A stretch of DNA of 64,000 bases from Anastatus disparis (GCA_017163975.1 JAFFSR010000035.1:434001-498000); one strand, 5' to 3'. Counted from the first letter of the stretch, positions 50,904 to 61,264 are shown. Numbers and translations are program-made. Notes: generated by a model from the sequence alone, not told the origin.

Positions 50904-51959
50904 CTAACTGACCGAATATTGTTTTTTCGACCCCCTACCTTTGCTCTTCAAAACCTCATCAACCTCAAACGCTTCGCTATCTAAATCTTTGCGCACTCTG
51001 CTCAACTGTTCTTCGTAAAAATATCCGTCAATTTTTTCTCCATCAAGATCTGTCAAAATATAGACGGGTGATTGTTGTCTTGTGTCGACTCTTATAATTT
51101 TACACAACTCTAGAGTCCAGCCACCCTCGTATGCTTTCCTGAAGGCTGTCTTGGCACGACTGATACGAACCAGATCACCAACGCTGTATTTAGCTACTCG
51201 AAACGGCTGTTTTTCGCTGTAACGCAACGTCGAATTTTGACGTACTACGTGAGCATTATATAAGTTGACCTTGGAAGGGGGCATTTTTATTACACTGTGC
51301 CACGACTCGTTGTAACACGTCACAATTTTTTGCAAAACATCTATATAACGTCTTGTGCGCGAGTGAGTAAAGTATCGCCAGATACGACCTTTGAGAGTTC
51401 GAATAAAGCGTTCGGCAATGACTGCCTTTATATCAGGGTCTCTGACGACTCGATAGGTAATATGTTTCTTTTTTAGCACCTCTTGCACCTCTCGACCGAT
51501 AAACTCTTCACCTTTATCAGTCTGTAGATAAATAGGATGTCTATCATCACATCGTGATAAAATTTTGTCTAATGCTACAGCGACGCTTCGACTGGTTTTG
51601 TTGAGAAGAGGCTCTGCCCAGGCAATCTTTGAAAGTGCATCAATGACAATGAGAATATAGCTGTACCCATCATTGTAGGTTTTAAGTGATCTAAAATCTG
51701 CCAAGTCAGCTTTCCACACTTTAAAGGGGCTAAAAACGTTGTAATGTCGACGAGGAAAACGATGTCTCACGAGTTTGTGTAAGGTATGTGCATCCTGACT
51801 CTCCAACCATTTGGTAATGGTATTGTTATCAAATTTTTTGGGTTTCGCGTGTTTTAGTAGATAAGAACCAGCGTACGCTGATGGTGCAGAAAGATTATAG
51901 TAATAATGCTCAAAATCGTCCGGCTTTTTCACCTCCTTCTTTTTCTCCTTTTTTTTCAT
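50904..51959 (-). CDS. Polinton retroviral-type integrase
   Basis: 351 residues with an rve-type core: D85 in VWKADLADF, D148 in LQTDKGEEF and E183 in AVIAERFIRTLKGR, giving the D,D35E spacing. The N-terminal part (residues 27-75, SAYAGSYLLKHAKP to KLVRHRFPRRH) matches the usual pre-core region. A C-terminal SH3/chromo-like segment covers residues about 255-330 (YSVGDLVRISR, YILTDLDGEKIDGYFYEEQL). Commonly annotated in insects as F54H12.3-like. It would cut and join element ends into host DNA. The frame is complete. Its first 50 bases overlap the end of the phospholipase-like gene. Confidence 0.9.
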   Translation of the reverse strand: MKKKEKKKEVKKPDDFEHYYYNLSAPSAYAGSYLLKHAKPKKFDNNTITKWLESQDAHTLHKLVRHRFPRRHYNVFSPFKVWKADLADFRSLKTYNDGYSYILIVIDALSKIAWAEPLLNKTSRSVAVALDKILSRCDDRHPIYLQTDKGEEFIGREVQEVLKKKHITYRVVRDPDIKAVIAERFIRTLKGRIWRYFTHSRTRRYIDVLQKIVTCYNESWHSVIKMPPSKVNLYNAHVVRQNSTLRYSEKQPFRVAKYSVGDLVRISRAKTAFRKAYEGGWTLELCKIIRVDTRQQSPVYILTDLDGEKIDGYFYEEQLSRVRKDLDSEAFEVDEVLKSKGRGSKKQYSVS

Positions 51960-52425
51960 TGCTCCTCCTCCTCCCCCTCTTACAAACTAGCTTTTTCTCT
52001 CTCTTTTGCTGTCTTCTAAATGTATTTTTAATGCGTTTCAAAAATTTATCACACGCAATTTTGCTGACCGTCCACAAAACAGTAATACCAGCTGCAGTCT
52101 TTTTATTACCATCTGCAGTCTCCGAGAGAATGCGTGAAAATGCTCGTTCAGTCAGCAGTCTGTCGGCTTTTATATGATTTGTTATTTTTTTATTTGAATA
52201 TGAAATATCGTGCTCTTGACACGCATCGTCAAGAGGATTTTTTCCTCTCTGACCACGTCTGAGACGCTCTTCGAGATGCGTGCCAGGGCCAAGAAACTGG
52301 TAGCCTGGTAGATGCATTTCAAAGGGTACAACTGAAATCAATTGGTCTATAAAAGTACCAGTTTTCTTCCCCTCCTCCTCCTTCCCCTCCATCACTTCCT
52401 TCCATGCTTTCACATACGGTCCCAT
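51910..52425 (-). CDS. Polinton phospholipase A2-like protein
   Basis: 171 residues. Residues 40-76 carry a parvovirus-type phospholipase A2 signature: the calcium-loop motif FLGPGT (44-49) and the catalytic NPLDDACQEHDISYS (63-77) with the His72-Asp73 pair and Tyr76. A hydrophobic helix (about residues 111-128) and a strongly basic tail follow. Such domains occur in capsid proteins of parvoviruses and in Polinton/adintovirus genomes, where a role in membrane passage is proposed. Overlaps its neighbours by 16 and 50 bases. The frame is intact and the signature residues are present. Confidence 0.8.
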   Translation of the reverse strand: MGPYVKAWKEVMEGKEEEGKKTGTFIDQLISVVPFEMHLPGYQFLGPGTHLEERLRRGQRGKNPLDDACQEHDISYSNKKITNHIKADRLLTERAFSRILSETADGNKKTAAGITVLWTVSKIACDKFLKRIKNTFRRQQKREKKLVCKRGRRRSNEKKGEKEGGEKAGRF

Positions 52426-53219
52426 TTTAACTGTTCGAGGCGACTCTTTTTCACAGGGGTTGATAGCGTAGCTGCCAACTCGCTACCAACTTTTTTACGC
52501 TTTTTCGCACGCTCAACTTCTTTCTCCTTTACACTCGTTTGACCAGTAGCTGTTGAAGAATAATAACCTTCGTTTTCTGATGACGATGACAGCGGTGAAT
52601 CAGGGCTATGAGATACAATCGTACGCCACAGTTGAGCGTTACCAATGAATTCTCGAGGTATGCTAACTTGTCGCAAGACGCGTGCAAACTTTTTGTATCC
52701 GCGCGGTGGCGGCCTTTTTCTACTTCTCATAGCTTCGTTCATTAAATCGACAATATTAGCACCCTCGACAACAGTGCCATCTAGCTTGATTATACCACGA
52801 CTATGCCATTCAATATTACCAGCTTGCCGCAAATATCTAATGAGATGTCTAGCATTGCTTCGAAATTTCTGCGGTACCGACTGGACAAGCTGTTCGTCGT
52901 TGATTTCGTCATTATTGTCTGTACCCATCGTTGTTTCCGTTTCTAATAATGTTGTCTCGTTTGGACGTATTATACCCCTACTTTCATCCTTCTTCTCCTC
53001 TTTTAGATGCAAGTAACGCTGCAAGATTTGTTGATATTGCAGAGATTTTTGACGCTCATCACCCGTAGGATGTAAAATTTTACTCATTTCCTCGTCAAGG
53101 CGTGTCGTGGCTGTACCAGGTGTCTGGACACTGGATGGTGGTGTTGTATGATTAGTAGTTGGTAAATCGTGCTGCTGCAGCCGCTGTTGCTCCAAGCACT
53201 CTTGCGGTACTAAAATCAT
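52410..53219 (-). CDS. Conserved Polinton accessory protein
   Basis: 269 residues. The N-terminal 100 are low-complexity and Gln/Thr-rich. Residues about 108-196 hold a conserved block: VPQKFRSNARHLIRYLRQ, IEWHSRGIIKLDGTVV, GANIVDLMNEAMR and KKFARVLRQV. This block is familiar from insect and nematode Polintons between the ATPase and capsid genes; no biochemical role is known to me. The tail has Ser-rich and Lys/Arg-rich (ERAKKRKKVG) stretches that could act in nuclear import. Overlaps the phospholipase-like gene by 16 bases; 5-base gap to the gene upstream. Confidence 0.65.
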   Translation of the reverse strand: MILVPQECLEQQRLQQHDLPTTNHTTPPSSVQTPGTATTRLDEEMSKILHPTGDERQKSLQYQQILQRYLHLKEEKKDESRGIIRPNETTLLETETTMGTDNNDEINDEQLVQSVPQKFRSNARHLIRYLRQAGNIEWHSRGIIKLDGTVVEGANIVDLMNEAMRSRKRPPPRGYKKFARVLRQVSIPREFIGNAQLWRTIVSHSPDSPLSSSSENEGYYSSTATGQTSVKEKEVERAKKRKKVGSELAATLSTPVKKSRLEQLKWDRM

Positions 53220-53224
53220 TTACC

Positions 53225-53560
53225 TTACGTACTCCATGCCGATAAAACAGGTTTCACAATTAGCCGTAGTAAATATGCTGATTTTACCACCAATTTCCTT
53301 TTTTCCTCCAAAATACCCGGTTTAGCGAGTTTTCGCAACAGTGGTGCGACTTTTCGCAATTGTTTCTTATAATACTTGCTGAGTGGAATATTTCCACGTA
53401 AAATGTTTAAAGCACACTCGCAAATGTACGTTATAAGTTTGGGATTCGCTTCGTGTAATATGGCCTTGAGTTGAGAAAGTTCGATTTTACACAAAACATG
53501 TAGCTGAGTCCAGTACTTTTCTGGAATCGGTCTGCTACGACTACGTCTTACCGGCTCCAT
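53225..53560 (-). CDS. Small basic Polinton protein
   Basis: 111 residues, highly basic and Leu-rich. The motif LITYICECALNILRGNIPLS followed by a Lys-rich stretch and KRKLVVKSAYLL is typical of a small protein encoded next to the packaging ATPase in many Polintons. The function is not established. It overlaps the end of the ATPase frame by 13 bases. The frame is intact. Confidence 0.65.
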   Translation of the reverse strand: MEPVRRSRSRPIPEKYWTQLHVLCKIELSQLKAILHEANPKLITYICECALNILRGNIPLSKYYKKQLRKVAPLLRKLAKPGILEEKRKLVVKSAYLLRLIVKPVLSAWST

Positions 53561-54237
53561 TGCAATCGCACGACTGGTAGATTATTTGAGCGAGCACCAG
53601 CTTTTATGGGTTTGCAACGAGGCACATAAACGTACTGATGTTTGTCGAACGGAAAAATACAAGTACGAAATCTCACGTTTTCAGGCGTACCCTGTTTCAG
53701 ATCTATGAACAAATAGCCGTGTGGTTGTGCTGTAGCATCGAGATGTGCCTCTTGCAAAAAACGAGGCTCCTCGGGGCAGACTTGGCGCGCCAGATGATTT
53801 ATTTGCGCTCGATCGCGCGAATTTTTAAATATCACGATGTAATTAGAGTTTAATGAAATTTCTCACTGACCTTGATGAAAGAGATTTTGCGAGATAAAGA
53901 TGACGCTCAAGTTATTGTGATGACTGCCTTTGGTGAAGAAATTTACTACAGCTCTGTTGGACGATTCTCTCATCAGATCGTCGAGAATTAAGAGTTTTAC
54001 TGGTGGATCATTGGCATAGTCTTCGCTCTTTGGTAAACCCTCGTGAAATTCGATACCCTCGGCCAACTCCTTGTAAATTGGCTGCCACTCGGTATAGTAC
54101 AAAAGTATACGCTCGAATTTTGTATCACTCATGCGATCAATGTGATGCAAAAAATTCTTCACGAATACTGTTTTACCACACGAGCTGGGTCCACAAATCA
54201 TGAAAGTCCACGGATGCACCCACCTGCAAACGTCCAT
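53548..54237 (-). pseudogene. Polinton packaging ATPase with one stop
   Basis: A 229-codon frame of the FtsK/HerA-type genome-packaging ATPase. Walker A is GPSSCGKT (residues 16-23) and Walker B KLLILDDL (81-88); the sensor-like SVIFISQNLFHQG follows. An in-frame TGA (codon 125, 53,863-53,865) comes directly after it, inside a conserved stretch; the frame continues with NYIVIFKNSRDRAQI and the C-terminal region to 53,548. Both sides are well conserved, so the stop is probably recent. It is the most upstream minus-strand gene of the block. Confidence 0.85.
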
Positions 54238-54400
54238 GTTACCGCTGCTGCTAAACTTCTATTACTAACCTCATCACACCCTCGAACCACTCTACATATA
54301 CGATCATTAAGAGTGATGAGCAAGAGTGGGGGGCGGCGGCGGCGGTGCGCGCATGTGCGAGCAGTATCGTGCTGGCACTAGCCAATCGTTTAGCTGATTA

Positions 54401-54456
54401 GCCATATAGCTGGCTGACACCAGTATTATTCCGCTCTTTAGCTATATGGCTAAAAG
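54401..54456. promoter_or_regulatory. Inverted repeat between divergent units
   Basis: TTAGCCATATAGCT and TTTAGCTATATGGCTAAA face each other between the ATPase start and the plus-strand promoter. Possible shared regulatory site or small foldback; role not known. Confidence 0.35.
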
Positions 54457-54521
54457 AGCCAAATAAGTATCAATCTCCTACTTATAATTAATACTCCCAC
54501 CCCCACCACCACCATTTATAG

Positions 54522-54612
54522 TATAAAATTAAAAGTGTTGGTAAACGGTCAGTGGTGTTTAGTCTTGAAAAAGTGCTGCTATCGTGAGCAATAACCAAGA
54601 AATTGAAAAAGG
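54522..54612 (+). promoter_or_regulatory. TATA/Inr promoter with first exon and splice donor
   Basis: TATAAAA at 54,522-54,528 lies 29 bases upstream of the A of a TCAGT initiator (54,549-54,553), which is ideal arthropod core-promoter spacing. About 60 bases downstream AAAAAGGTAATA offers a splice donor. No coding exon is found further along on the plus strand, so the gene it served, possibly the missing Polinton replication half, is lost or outside the window. Confidence 0.55.
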
Positions 54613-54785
54613 TAATAAATTTTTATCAAAGAATTAATCAGATTTAAATTTTTGATTCTCAACAATTTTATAGAAAAGAGAGTCTACAAAAAGTACAGTG
54701 AACGATGAATCAATGTGTATGATCTAATGTGTAACGAAAATTAATGAAGACATTCTTTAATATTAATTTAATATTAATCACTCTA

Positions 54786-55085
54786 CTGAAAAATCTCAAA
54801 TGAGATCTCAAATGAGATTTCAAATAAGATCTCAAATAAGATCTCATGCCAAAATCTTATTTGACAATATTTTTTATTTTAGTATGTTTAAAATCATCGA
54901 TTAGAGACTATTTTTGGAAAATTGGCACTTACGAATTTTTTTTTAAATTTGAATATAAAAAATTTTTTTTGAATCCCAATTTAATAGTCACCAATCTATG
55001 ATTTTAAAAATACCAAAATAAAAAATATTGTCAAATGAGATTCCGGCATGAGATCTCATTTCAGATTTCCATTGAGAATTTTTAG
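54786..55085. mobile_element. MITE flanked by TA, Tc1/mariner-like
   Basis: A 300-bp imperfect foldback with ends CTGAAAAATCTCAAATG and a weaker inverse, TA on both sides. The left end repeats the self-complementary AAATGAGATCTCA motif three times with variation. It lies in the apparent intron of the minus-strand gene to its right. Confidence 0.6.
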
Positions 55086-55122
55086 TAAAGCAAGGTTTCA
55101 CGGTGACAAAAAATGTATTTAC

Positions 55123-55293
55123 CTGTCATAATATCTGTCTTTGAGACGAAATTTTCACTCTTAATAGATCCAGCTTCACTAATTGATGAATTTTGGCTGA
55201 ATGTTTGACAGAGTTTTATTTCTGGATCCATGCTTTTCGAAGTTGAAGATTTTAGCATTGGTTCAATATTTTCTGGGGTTGAAAAGTCTTCAT
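55123..55293 (-). pseudogene. Exon of an unidentified minus-strand gene
   Basis: A 171-base open stretch between a splice acceptor (TTAATTACAG) and a donor (GACAG/GTAAAT). It reads EDFSTPENIEPMLKSSTSKS and continues open to the donor. Ser-rich, no known domain. It probably belongs to the same gene as 55,396-55,835. A following exon would have to lie left of the MITE or beyond the Polinton block and was not found. Confidence 0.45.
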
Positions 55294-55395
55294 CTGTAAT
55301 TAAATATAATCATAGAAAAACCGACTACAATTGTTACAAATCAAATTGTCACATATTATAAATGCATCATTACTTGAAATATTTTCAGATTCTAT

Positions 55396-55835
55396 TCAAT
55401 GTAATTTGATTTTTATTATATCAATTGGTTTCGACAGAAAAACTTTGTATACTGATTCGTCGATTGAACCCAATAGCGTCATTGAAATATCTTGAAAAAT
55501 ATCAAATACATCAGCCATTTTTTTAAAAAATTCAATGACTTTTGCACTCGGCTTATTCTGAAATTTTCTTACTTGTGAAAAAGACTGGTATAGATTTTTC
55601 AATTTTTTGATGCAATGATTGATTCTTTTTACTTTTATGGATGTTCTTCCCATATACCTAAAATTTCATTAATTACAATCCGAACAGCATCAGCTAATTT
55701 GGATTTGTCAATATGAGTCTTGTACAGTAGTGTTTTAAGAACAACTAAATTAGATGGTAAATATTTGTCATCGAATTCAGAAATCAAGTTATTTGTTATA
55801 TCAGATAGTTGTAAATTCGGTTGATCAGACGCCAT
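55396..55835 (-). pseudogene. Insect repeat-associated protein, frameshifted
   Basis: Two overlapping frames, 55,635-55,835 (MASDQPNLQLSD to NEILGIWEEHP) and 55,396-55,653 (with NHCIKKLKNLYQSF and MADVFDIFQDI), together resemble a single family of insect proteins of unknown function that begins with LP.NL.VLK.L and A...I..I...W, followed by HCI.KI..LY. The family is often multicopy in insect genomes. A one-base shift near 55,640 separates the two halves, and the usual extension after the second is missing. I infer a decayed gene or element remnant. Confidence 0.45.
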
Positions 55836-56048
55836 TTTTCTCTCTAATGAAAACTATCAAAATGTTCTAAGTTTAAAATTGATTGATGTCACCTATAATG
55901 AATAGCCTGCGAAACAAATAATTACGTAGTTAAAATGATTAAGCATTAGAAGAAAGTTGTAATGAAAAGCTCATGTGGCTAGAAGTTTAGTTCTTTTAGC
56001 TGGTACAATACAAAATTTTTTTCAAAAAAAAGTTTTGTCAAGTTTGTT
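55836..56048. other. Short gap, nothing seen
   Basis: AT-rich sequence with no supported feature. Confidence 0.5.
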
Positions 56049-56376
56049 TTAAGAGCAGGTCGTATATTTCTGTCTTTTTCTAATCAAAGAATTAATTTAT
56101 CATAAAAAGCAATCTCTTCTTTTATAAGGAAAAATTATTTTTATCGATTCATTTTGAAGAAAACCTTGAAAAAACAAATTGTGCATCCTAACCTCTATTT
56201 TTTAAGTTTTTCTTCAAAACAAATCGATAAAAATAATTTTTTCTCAGAAAAGAAAATATTACTTTTTATCATAGGAGATGGGGCTTTCTTCTTATTTCGT
56301 GTTACGATTATTAGGTTTTGCATAACAATTAATTTTTTGATTAGAAAAGGATAGAGATATACGACCTGCTCTTAAG
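56049..56376. mobile_element. TTAA MITE A
   Basis: A 328-bp foldback with ends TTAAGAGCAGGTCGTATAT and inverse. Arms contain CTTTTTCTAATCAAAGAATT and its mirror. It shares its right TTAA with MITE B. Confidence 0.85.
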
Positions 56377-56761
56377 AGGAGGTCACGTATCTCTGTCTTT
56401 TTCTAATCAAAGAATTGAGTTTTTTACACAAACTAACAACTTTATCAAAAAATGAAGAGAAAGCCGCATCTCGTAATAAAAAAAGCAATATTTTCTTTGA
56501 TAAGAAAGAATTAATTTTATTGCTTCGTTTTCAAGAAAACCTTGAAAAACTTAAATCATAGAGGTTAGGGCGGACAATTTCGTTTTTCAAGGTTTTCTTG
56601 AGAACAAAGCAATAAAATTAATTTTTTCTTATCAAAGAAAATATTGCTTTTTTGATACAAGATGCGGTTCTCTCTTCATTTTTTGATAAAGTTATTAGTT
56701 TTTGTAAAAAAATCATTTTTTTTTTATTAGAAAAGGACAGAGATACGTGACCTCCTCTTAA
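56373..56761. mobile_element. TTAA MITE B
   Basis: Foldback with ends TTAAGAGGAGGTCACGTATC and inverse, related to MITE A (common TCTGTCTTTTTCTAATCAAA). The stem is almost continuous, with a small centre near 56,565. Confidence 0.85.
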
Positions 56762-57061
56762 GACAAAATAATAAGAATGAAATTTTGGTTTTTCATGCTT
56801 GTCTTGTGCAATTATATTGTATCCTTTATATCCATGAGAATATTAGATTTTTAATAAAAAATGCTACTAGATTTATAATAAGCACAATTTCGAGTCAAAC
56901 CATAATTTAAATTAAATATTTATGAAATATATGTACATAAGATAATATTCAAGAAATAAATTTCCTTATTCTGAGTTTTTAAATTTATAAGTTAGACCAG
57001 AAACATTGATTACGAAAACATTTATTAATATTAGTAGATAGATAGCTCCGAGTCTCAGATT
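56762..57061. other. AT-rich gap, nothing seen
   Basis: No open frame or repeat that I can support. Confidence 0.5.
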
Positions 57062-57601
57062 TTAAGAAGAGGTAGGATCCATTCGCCGCTTGGCGGCGCT
57101 GCGGTCAGGTGAGAGAAAAATATAAAATATTTTTTATTCAGCGATTTATAATTTATCGAGACAATAATTTACTTCTAACGTTGTCAAAGGCACTAGCCAT
57201 ATATATGTAGAATAATTATTGATGATAATCTTGTTTGAAAAGTCTAAGCTATTGTTATAAAACGAAAAATGCAGTGCGAAGTAGAGCCGGCGTGAGCATG
57301 TGTATACTTCGTTCTTTACTATTACTTTCTCTGTCGCACTTAGGAAACATACCCATATGTTTACATCGGTTCTACCACGCGCCGCATTTTTTGTTTTATG
57401 ATAATATTTTAGACTTTTCAAACAATATTAGCATCAATAATAATTCTACATATATATGGCTAGTGCCTTTGACAGCGTTAGAAGTATATTATTGTCTCGA
57501 TAAATTATAAATCGCTGAATAAAAAATATTTTCTATATTTCTCTCATCTGACCGCAGCGCCACCCTGTATACAGCGGCGAATGGTTACGACCGCCTCTTA
57601 A
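57062..57601. mobile_element. TTAA MITE G, sister of MITE F
   Basis: A 540-bp foldback with TTAA at both ends, sharing TGCGGTCAGGTGAGAGAAA and CTAGCCATATATATGTAGAA with MITE F. The two 91-codon frames read from opposite strands are the two arms and not genes. Confidence 0.85.
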
Positions 57602-57653
57602 TGAAATTTCCTGGTTAGTTTTTGTTGGATATATCTAAGAAAAATCCACAACC

Positions 57654-58374
57654 TTAAGGTTTAATGCTGACTTGCTTTTGAAATATAACATGTTTTCTGA
57701 AATTTTTTCCACTCGTTCTACTGCAAATTCAAACTGTTTATTTTAAATATTTTATATTTATTAAAAACAAATAATTTTTCTTTGATTAACTTGAAATCAG
57801 CAAAAATTGTTAATATATAATTATAAAATACAATATTTGATTAAATAAAATACCATTAATTAAATTTTTAACTTTCATTGAAGTTAATGGTTTGATCAAC
57901 AATAAAATTATCTAAGAACTTCAATTATATTTTTGTAAAATTAAATATTATAGCTCACTTTTTCTCACAATTTTTCAATGATTTATCTCACTATAAATTA
58001 GGCTTATAAGATTTATAGTATAATAAATCATTGAAAAATTGTAGGAAAAAAGTGAGTAATAACATTCAATTATACAATAATATCATCCTAGTTTCTAGAT
58101 AATTTCATTGATAATCAAACCATCAACTTTGATTTAAGTTAAAAATTTAATTAAATTATCACTTTTAATGGTATTTTATTTAATAAAATATTGTATTTTA
58201 TAATTATATATTAACAATTTCAGTTGATTTCAAGTGAATCGAAGCAAAATTATTTGCTTTGAATCAATATAAAACATTTAGAATAAAAAGTTTGATGTTG
58301 CAGTGCAACGAAAAGAAATGCTTTCAGAAAACATATATGTTATAATTTAAAAAAAAATCAGCATTAGTCCTTAA
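57654..58374. mobile_element. TTAA MITE H
   Basis: A 721-bp foldback with ends TTAAGGTTTAATGCTGA and TTAAGGACTAATGCTGA (inverse), TTAA both sides. The centre near 58,000 has CACTTTTTCTCACAATTTTT with its mirror. It shares the right TTAA with MITE I. Confidence 0.8.
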
Positions 58375-58750
58375 GATGTGAAACGGACACTACACCTGTA
58401 CTCATGAAATTGGCTTATATTTTCATTTTATTGCAAAACTTGATAAAAATAAATGCTTTAGCTTGTTGAATTCACCATGAAGATTATTCAGTTGAATTTT
58501 CAAATAAATTCATTCATTAGTTTTTTTAAATTTTGGGTTTCAATATCATATATTAAAATTTTTAGATTTCGTAAAAGAAATCTAAGATTCTGAAAAACTA
58601 ATGAATGAATTTATTTAAAAATTTAATTGAATAATCTTCATGGTACATGCTGCAAGCTAATGCATTTCTTTTCTTAAAATTTTGCAATAAATTAAAAAGA
58701 TAGTCAAGATTTACGAGTACAGGTGTAGTATCCGTTTTACATCTCCTTAA
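58371..58750. mobile_element. TTAA MITE I
   Basis: Foldback, left end TTAAGATGTGAAACGGAC, right end (inverse) TTAAGGAGATGTAAAACGG, both running into CTACACCTGTACTC. An older relative lies in both arms of the giant palindrome (10,273 and 17,388). Followed by a 21-bp TTAAGGTCTTATAAGACC-type palindrome to 58,767. Confidence 0.8.
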
Positions 58751-59745
58751 GGTCTTATAAGACCTTAAGGAGATGTAAGACTCTATAGAGTCTAACGATA
58801 AGTTCTTCATGAAATATGAGGCATTATATATTTTTTTATTTTTATTGATAACGTCAAAATCTTTATATGTTGCACATATTATATTTGCTCAAAGCACTTT
58901 AATTAGTTTTGATTTTAATATAATTTAATAAAAATAGTTTCTTATGCCTATGGAACATAATATTTAATATTATTATGTACTTTGAGAAATGATAATTCAA
59001 TAACATTGTGAGCCTACCTAAGCGTCGACAATGCAATTGCTAATAAAATTATCTAATAATTTGATTAATGTTTTAATATTATTGAATAAAATCATTCATT
59101 ATAATTTGAATGATTTTCCAATAATTATTTTAACAGTAAGTCATGCTTGCATGACTTATCAGCATTGCGCAGAAATATAAATTTCAAGCAAAGCAAATTA
59201 GGATGTTGTATGAAAATTTTTTTTAATCCATTATATCCGTCATTAACAAAAAGAAAAAATAAAGGACACGTATTTTTTCTTTTTTAATGAGAATCAAAAC
59301 TCAAAGAGATCAAGGCAGTTAAAACTGTGTAACGTCACGAGAGTATTTGCTTTCGTAACGTCATTCATTATGGCGCTATATCGATATATATCAAAATTGT
59401 ACTAACTTATACCGGTTGTAACTTTTGCAATTTATCATATTTTGAAAAACAAAAAAATACGGGTCTCTTCTTTTTTCGTATTCTACCTGACGGATATACT
59501 ACATTTTTTCACGCGAGACGCTAATTCTTCATTTGCTTGCATTATTTTAAAACATGTTTTTTTGTTTTTATAACTTCTGTTGTGGCTGATATTGCTGTAT
59601 AAATAAATAACCTGCAAATAATAACAAAGAATCAATTCTTAAGAAATTAAAAGTAATTAAATTAACTTAACCTAAAAGTTAAATATTCATCTGACAGTTA
59701 CGAAGAAATCTCTGTATAATCACTTGATTTAAAAAAAAAAATTTT

Positions 59746-60456
59746 TAATCATTCTTGCCTTCAAGTCTTTCTTGTATTTAACACTTTCAATTACAAATTT
59801 TATAATTACGAGAGTGGGACACATTTGTAAACACACTTGTAAATATTCAAGTATAAAACTTTAAACTCACTAATCTCACAATTAGAAGACTTGTTAGACA
59901 TAAATATCATATGTCAATATAATTTCATAATTTTGTATTATTAAAAATGTATCATAAAACTTTAGTTAAAATTATTTTTATTGTACACTATCTTTACTTT
60001 TAATTTAATTATTTATTGAATTATAATACTTAATTTTACTATTTTGATCATCAAATCTTTAATAATTAATAATACTTTAATAATTTAATTTAATTTTATA
60101 GTTAAATTTATTTTTAAAATTGATTTTAATTTTAAAAAAATAATAACACAAAATTTACACAGCAGTAGACTATACATGTATAGTAGACGTTAAATACATA
60201 CTGTATAGATCATGGTTACACCACAGCCGATAAAAAAAATCAATAGTCTGACACCTGTTTATAGGACTGACTATAACGCCATATCGTTTGACTCAAATAA
60301 CAGAGCAAACGTTTCATTAGAAGAGTTTTATGTTTTTAAAAAGTTTTATATTTGAATATTCAAAAGTGTGTTTACGAGTATGTCACACTCTTGTAATTAT
60401 AAAATTTATAATTGAAAGTGTAAGATACAAGAAAGACTTGAAGGCAAGAATTATTA
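59746..60456. mobile_element. Foldback nested in the 3.6-kb inverted repeat
   Basis: CTTGCCTTCAAGTCTTTCTT near 59,756 pairs with its mirror near 60,440; the arms continue past ACACTTTCAATTA and GTGTGTTTAC to an unpaired interior of about 450 bp. Confidence 0.65.
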
Positions 60457-60469
60457 AAATAAAAATTAA

Positions 60470-60840
60470 AAAAAAAACATTTTAAAAACACGCTTTTCAA
60501 GAATCACAAACGGAAAAAAAGCGTATAAAAATACACTAAAAAGTATTAAATAAATTAATTTACTTCCCTGAAATTACTTTTATACAGTTCATTGCAATAA
60601 CTAAGAGAAAATTTTACAACAATGTAAAAAGAAAAGTGTTGGCGCTGAATTGGATTTACTAAAATTAGCACCCACACTTTTCTTTTTAAATTTTTGTAAA
60701 ATTTTCTCTTAATTATTGCAATGAACTGTATAAAAGTAATTTCAGGGAAGTAAATTAATTCATTTAATACTTTTTAGTGTATTTTTATACATTTTTTCCA
60801 TTTGTGATTCTTGAAAAGCGTGTTATTAAAATGTTTTTTT
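60470..60840. mobile_element. Near-perfect palindrome, about 370 bp
   Basis: AAAACACGCTTTTCAAGAAT and its mirror close arms of about 165 bp with few mismatches; the loop is near 60,645-60,665 (GGCGCTGAATTGG). Almost identical arms suggest a young element. Confidence 0.75.
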
Positions 60841-61264
60841 TTTAATTTTTATTTTCTACTTTTTAGTTAAAATTGAATTTTCTATAAGTAATTTGTTTTT
60901 AAAAGCTTGTATTTAATATTTTTTATTATTTTTAAATAATTTCTAATTTTCAGTTATAATTTTTTTTAATCGAACTAGAATTAATTATTTTAGACAACAC
61001 GTGATCGCATGCTGAGTTTCCCGCCATTTGACGATAATGACGCCATTGGAAATTTTACCAAGATTTATTGTTTTCTGTCTAATTACGGTATGTGACAAGT
61101 TAAAGAATTTCAAAAATTTTCGAAGATTATTAGACATTAATGTTAAAAATATGTCTATATATGAAATCTTCAATTTTTCAATTTTTCAAAAATCCCCGCA
61201 TATAATTAAGTATATCAATATATGAATCGGTACAAATATATAAATTTGATTGTATTATCCAACA

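Noticed and set aside
57146..57510. Two 91-codon frames of similar sequence on opposite strands
   Set aside because: They are the two arms of MITE G read from each side, so the similarity is just the inverted repeat.
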